Shown here piece by piece: positions 46,685-47,160 of a DNA stretch of 47,160 nucleotides. The translations under genes were made by a program, and so were the position numbers. The notes under the pieces are model-generated. The model was not told the DNA's origin, did no database searches, and saw only the letters and a list, made by a program, of their open reading frames with translations. The stretch comes from a bacterium (GTDB lineage Bacteria; Verrucomicrobiota; Verrucomicrobiia; Limisphaerales; J093). The stretch lies in NCBI GenBank assembly GCA_021780105.1, contig JAJXZJ010000027.1, positions 1 to 47,160 of the forward strand. Direction: 5' to 3'. Position 1 is the stretch's first letter; each line of letters starts with the position of its first letter.

Positions 46685-47082
46685 TGTGCCTGCTTGGCAT
46701 TCCAGACAATGCTGAATGCTTTGAAGTAATTACCATTCGTCACTCAGAACAGATTACGCGAAAGCAAGATGCCGGCTAAAGTTTGGCCTCGTATGCAGAA
46801 GGCACCCCTGGGTGCGGTGTCCGTCTGGAACAGACCGGCGCCTGCTCACACAGCGGAAAAAGCAGGCCTCTCATCTTGCCAACTCCGTCCTGCTTGGTTG
46901 TTTGATGATCGCGCTGCGCCATCCGCCTTGTTAACTATTGTATCCGACTTTTCGGATAGCCACTAGTCATCCCTTGCCGGCCATTTAGCGGCTGGTCATC
47001 AGAAAATGTTCGATCGAAACTTTTATCACATCCTTATCGGTCTAAACCCTAAGAGGGTGTTTGAAAACTCCAGAATCAAGAA
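46685..47082. other. Gene-free region rich in inverted repeats
   Basis: About 400 bases of lower GC than the rest of the window, between the mannosyltransferase gene and the possible gene at the right edge. No protein-coding frame is convincing. Perfect inverted repeats lie at 46802-46815 (6-bp arms, 2-nt loop), 46840-46867 (7-bp arms, 14-nt loop) and 46941-46958 (7-bp arms, 4-nt loop). It must hold the promoter of the minus-strand polysaccharide genes and could encode a structured RNA or regulatory sites. Confidence 0.5.
46941..46958. promoter_or_regulatory. Perfect 7-bp inverted repeat (hairpin or operator)
   Basis: TATCCGA (46941-46947) and TCGGATA (46952-46958) flank CTTT. The short loop suits an RNA hairpin; the symmetry also suits a protein-binding site. 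There is no U-tract on either side, so it is unlikely to be a terminator. Confidence 0.35.
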
Positions 47083-47160
47083 ATGGGACAACTCTCTTCC
47101 CCCTCCGATGGTGCAAATGTGAAATGTGAGGAAACCGTGAAGAATGGCCTTGACATCGTC
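47083..47160 (+). CDS. Possible 5' end of a further gene, cut by the window edge
   Basis: An ATG at 47083 opens a frame that runs to the last base: MGQLSSPSDGANVKCEETVK then NGLDIV. The ending LDIV is the way many family 2 glycosyltransferases begin (DIVIVNW...), which would fit the neighbouring polysaccharide genes, but only 26 codons are visible and there is no clear Shine-Dalgarno sequence. Treat as a hint only. Confidence 0.35.
   Translation, partial: MGQLSSPSDGANVKCEETVKNGLDIV

Overview
This window is a high-GC (roughly 60-65% by eye) bacterial chromosome segment. It most likely comes from a Verrucomicrobiota member near Limisphaerales/Pedosphaera. That placement is an inference from gene content: a PEP-CTERM protein, large secreted glycoside hydrolases, a Tat-exported Gfo/Idh oxidoreductase, a CotH protein with EF-hands, weak Shine-Dalgarno signals and scattered his/trp genes. 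No rRNA, CRISPR array, phage or insertion sequence was seen.

Layout. 1-1123: end of an SGNH hydrolase, a terminator, and a PEP-CTERM beta-propeller protein. 1656-4258: hisI, a membrane protein and trpE, then tRNA-Val(GAC). 4373-8031 (minus): polyphosphate-polymerase-like VTC protein, DUF4956 membrane protein and a CotH-kinase/EF-hand secreted protein in one run. 8258-10500: a divergent OmpR-type response regulator and histidine kinase, with an unusual paired direct-repeat element in the divergent gap. 10734-14493: a tightly coupled operon of aldehyde dehydrogenase, APH-fold kinase and enolase-like protein whose active site has drifted from true enolase. 14693-18615: SDR oxidoreductase, ECF sigma factor with a membrane partner, a lipoprotein and a membrane-anchored protein. 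18601-23052 (minus): hisF, ArsB/NhaD-type transporter, XerD-like recombinase and two related small exported proteins. 23270-34175 (minus): three large secreted proteins (beta-helix/LamG, DUF4091, GH2-like), probably a polysaccharide-degradation operon, divergent from a Tat-signal Gfo/Idh/MocA oxidoreductase. 35767-42295: dnaE and a GH78 alpha-L-rhamnosidase. 42352-46684: GDP-L-fucose synthase, two tandem GDP-mannose 4,6-dehydratases and a frameshifted PIG-V-like mannosyltransferase. A possible further gene starts at the right edge.

The items most worth a second look are: (i) the dehydrogenase-kinase-enolase-like operon, which looks like an uncharacterised phospho-intermediate pathway; (ii) the VTC-DUF4956-CotH operon with EF-hands inserted inside the CotH domain, facing a two-component system across an ordered operator; and (iii) a 10-bp tandem repeat in the mannosyltransferase gene whose copy number sets the reading frame (two copies here, three would restore it).
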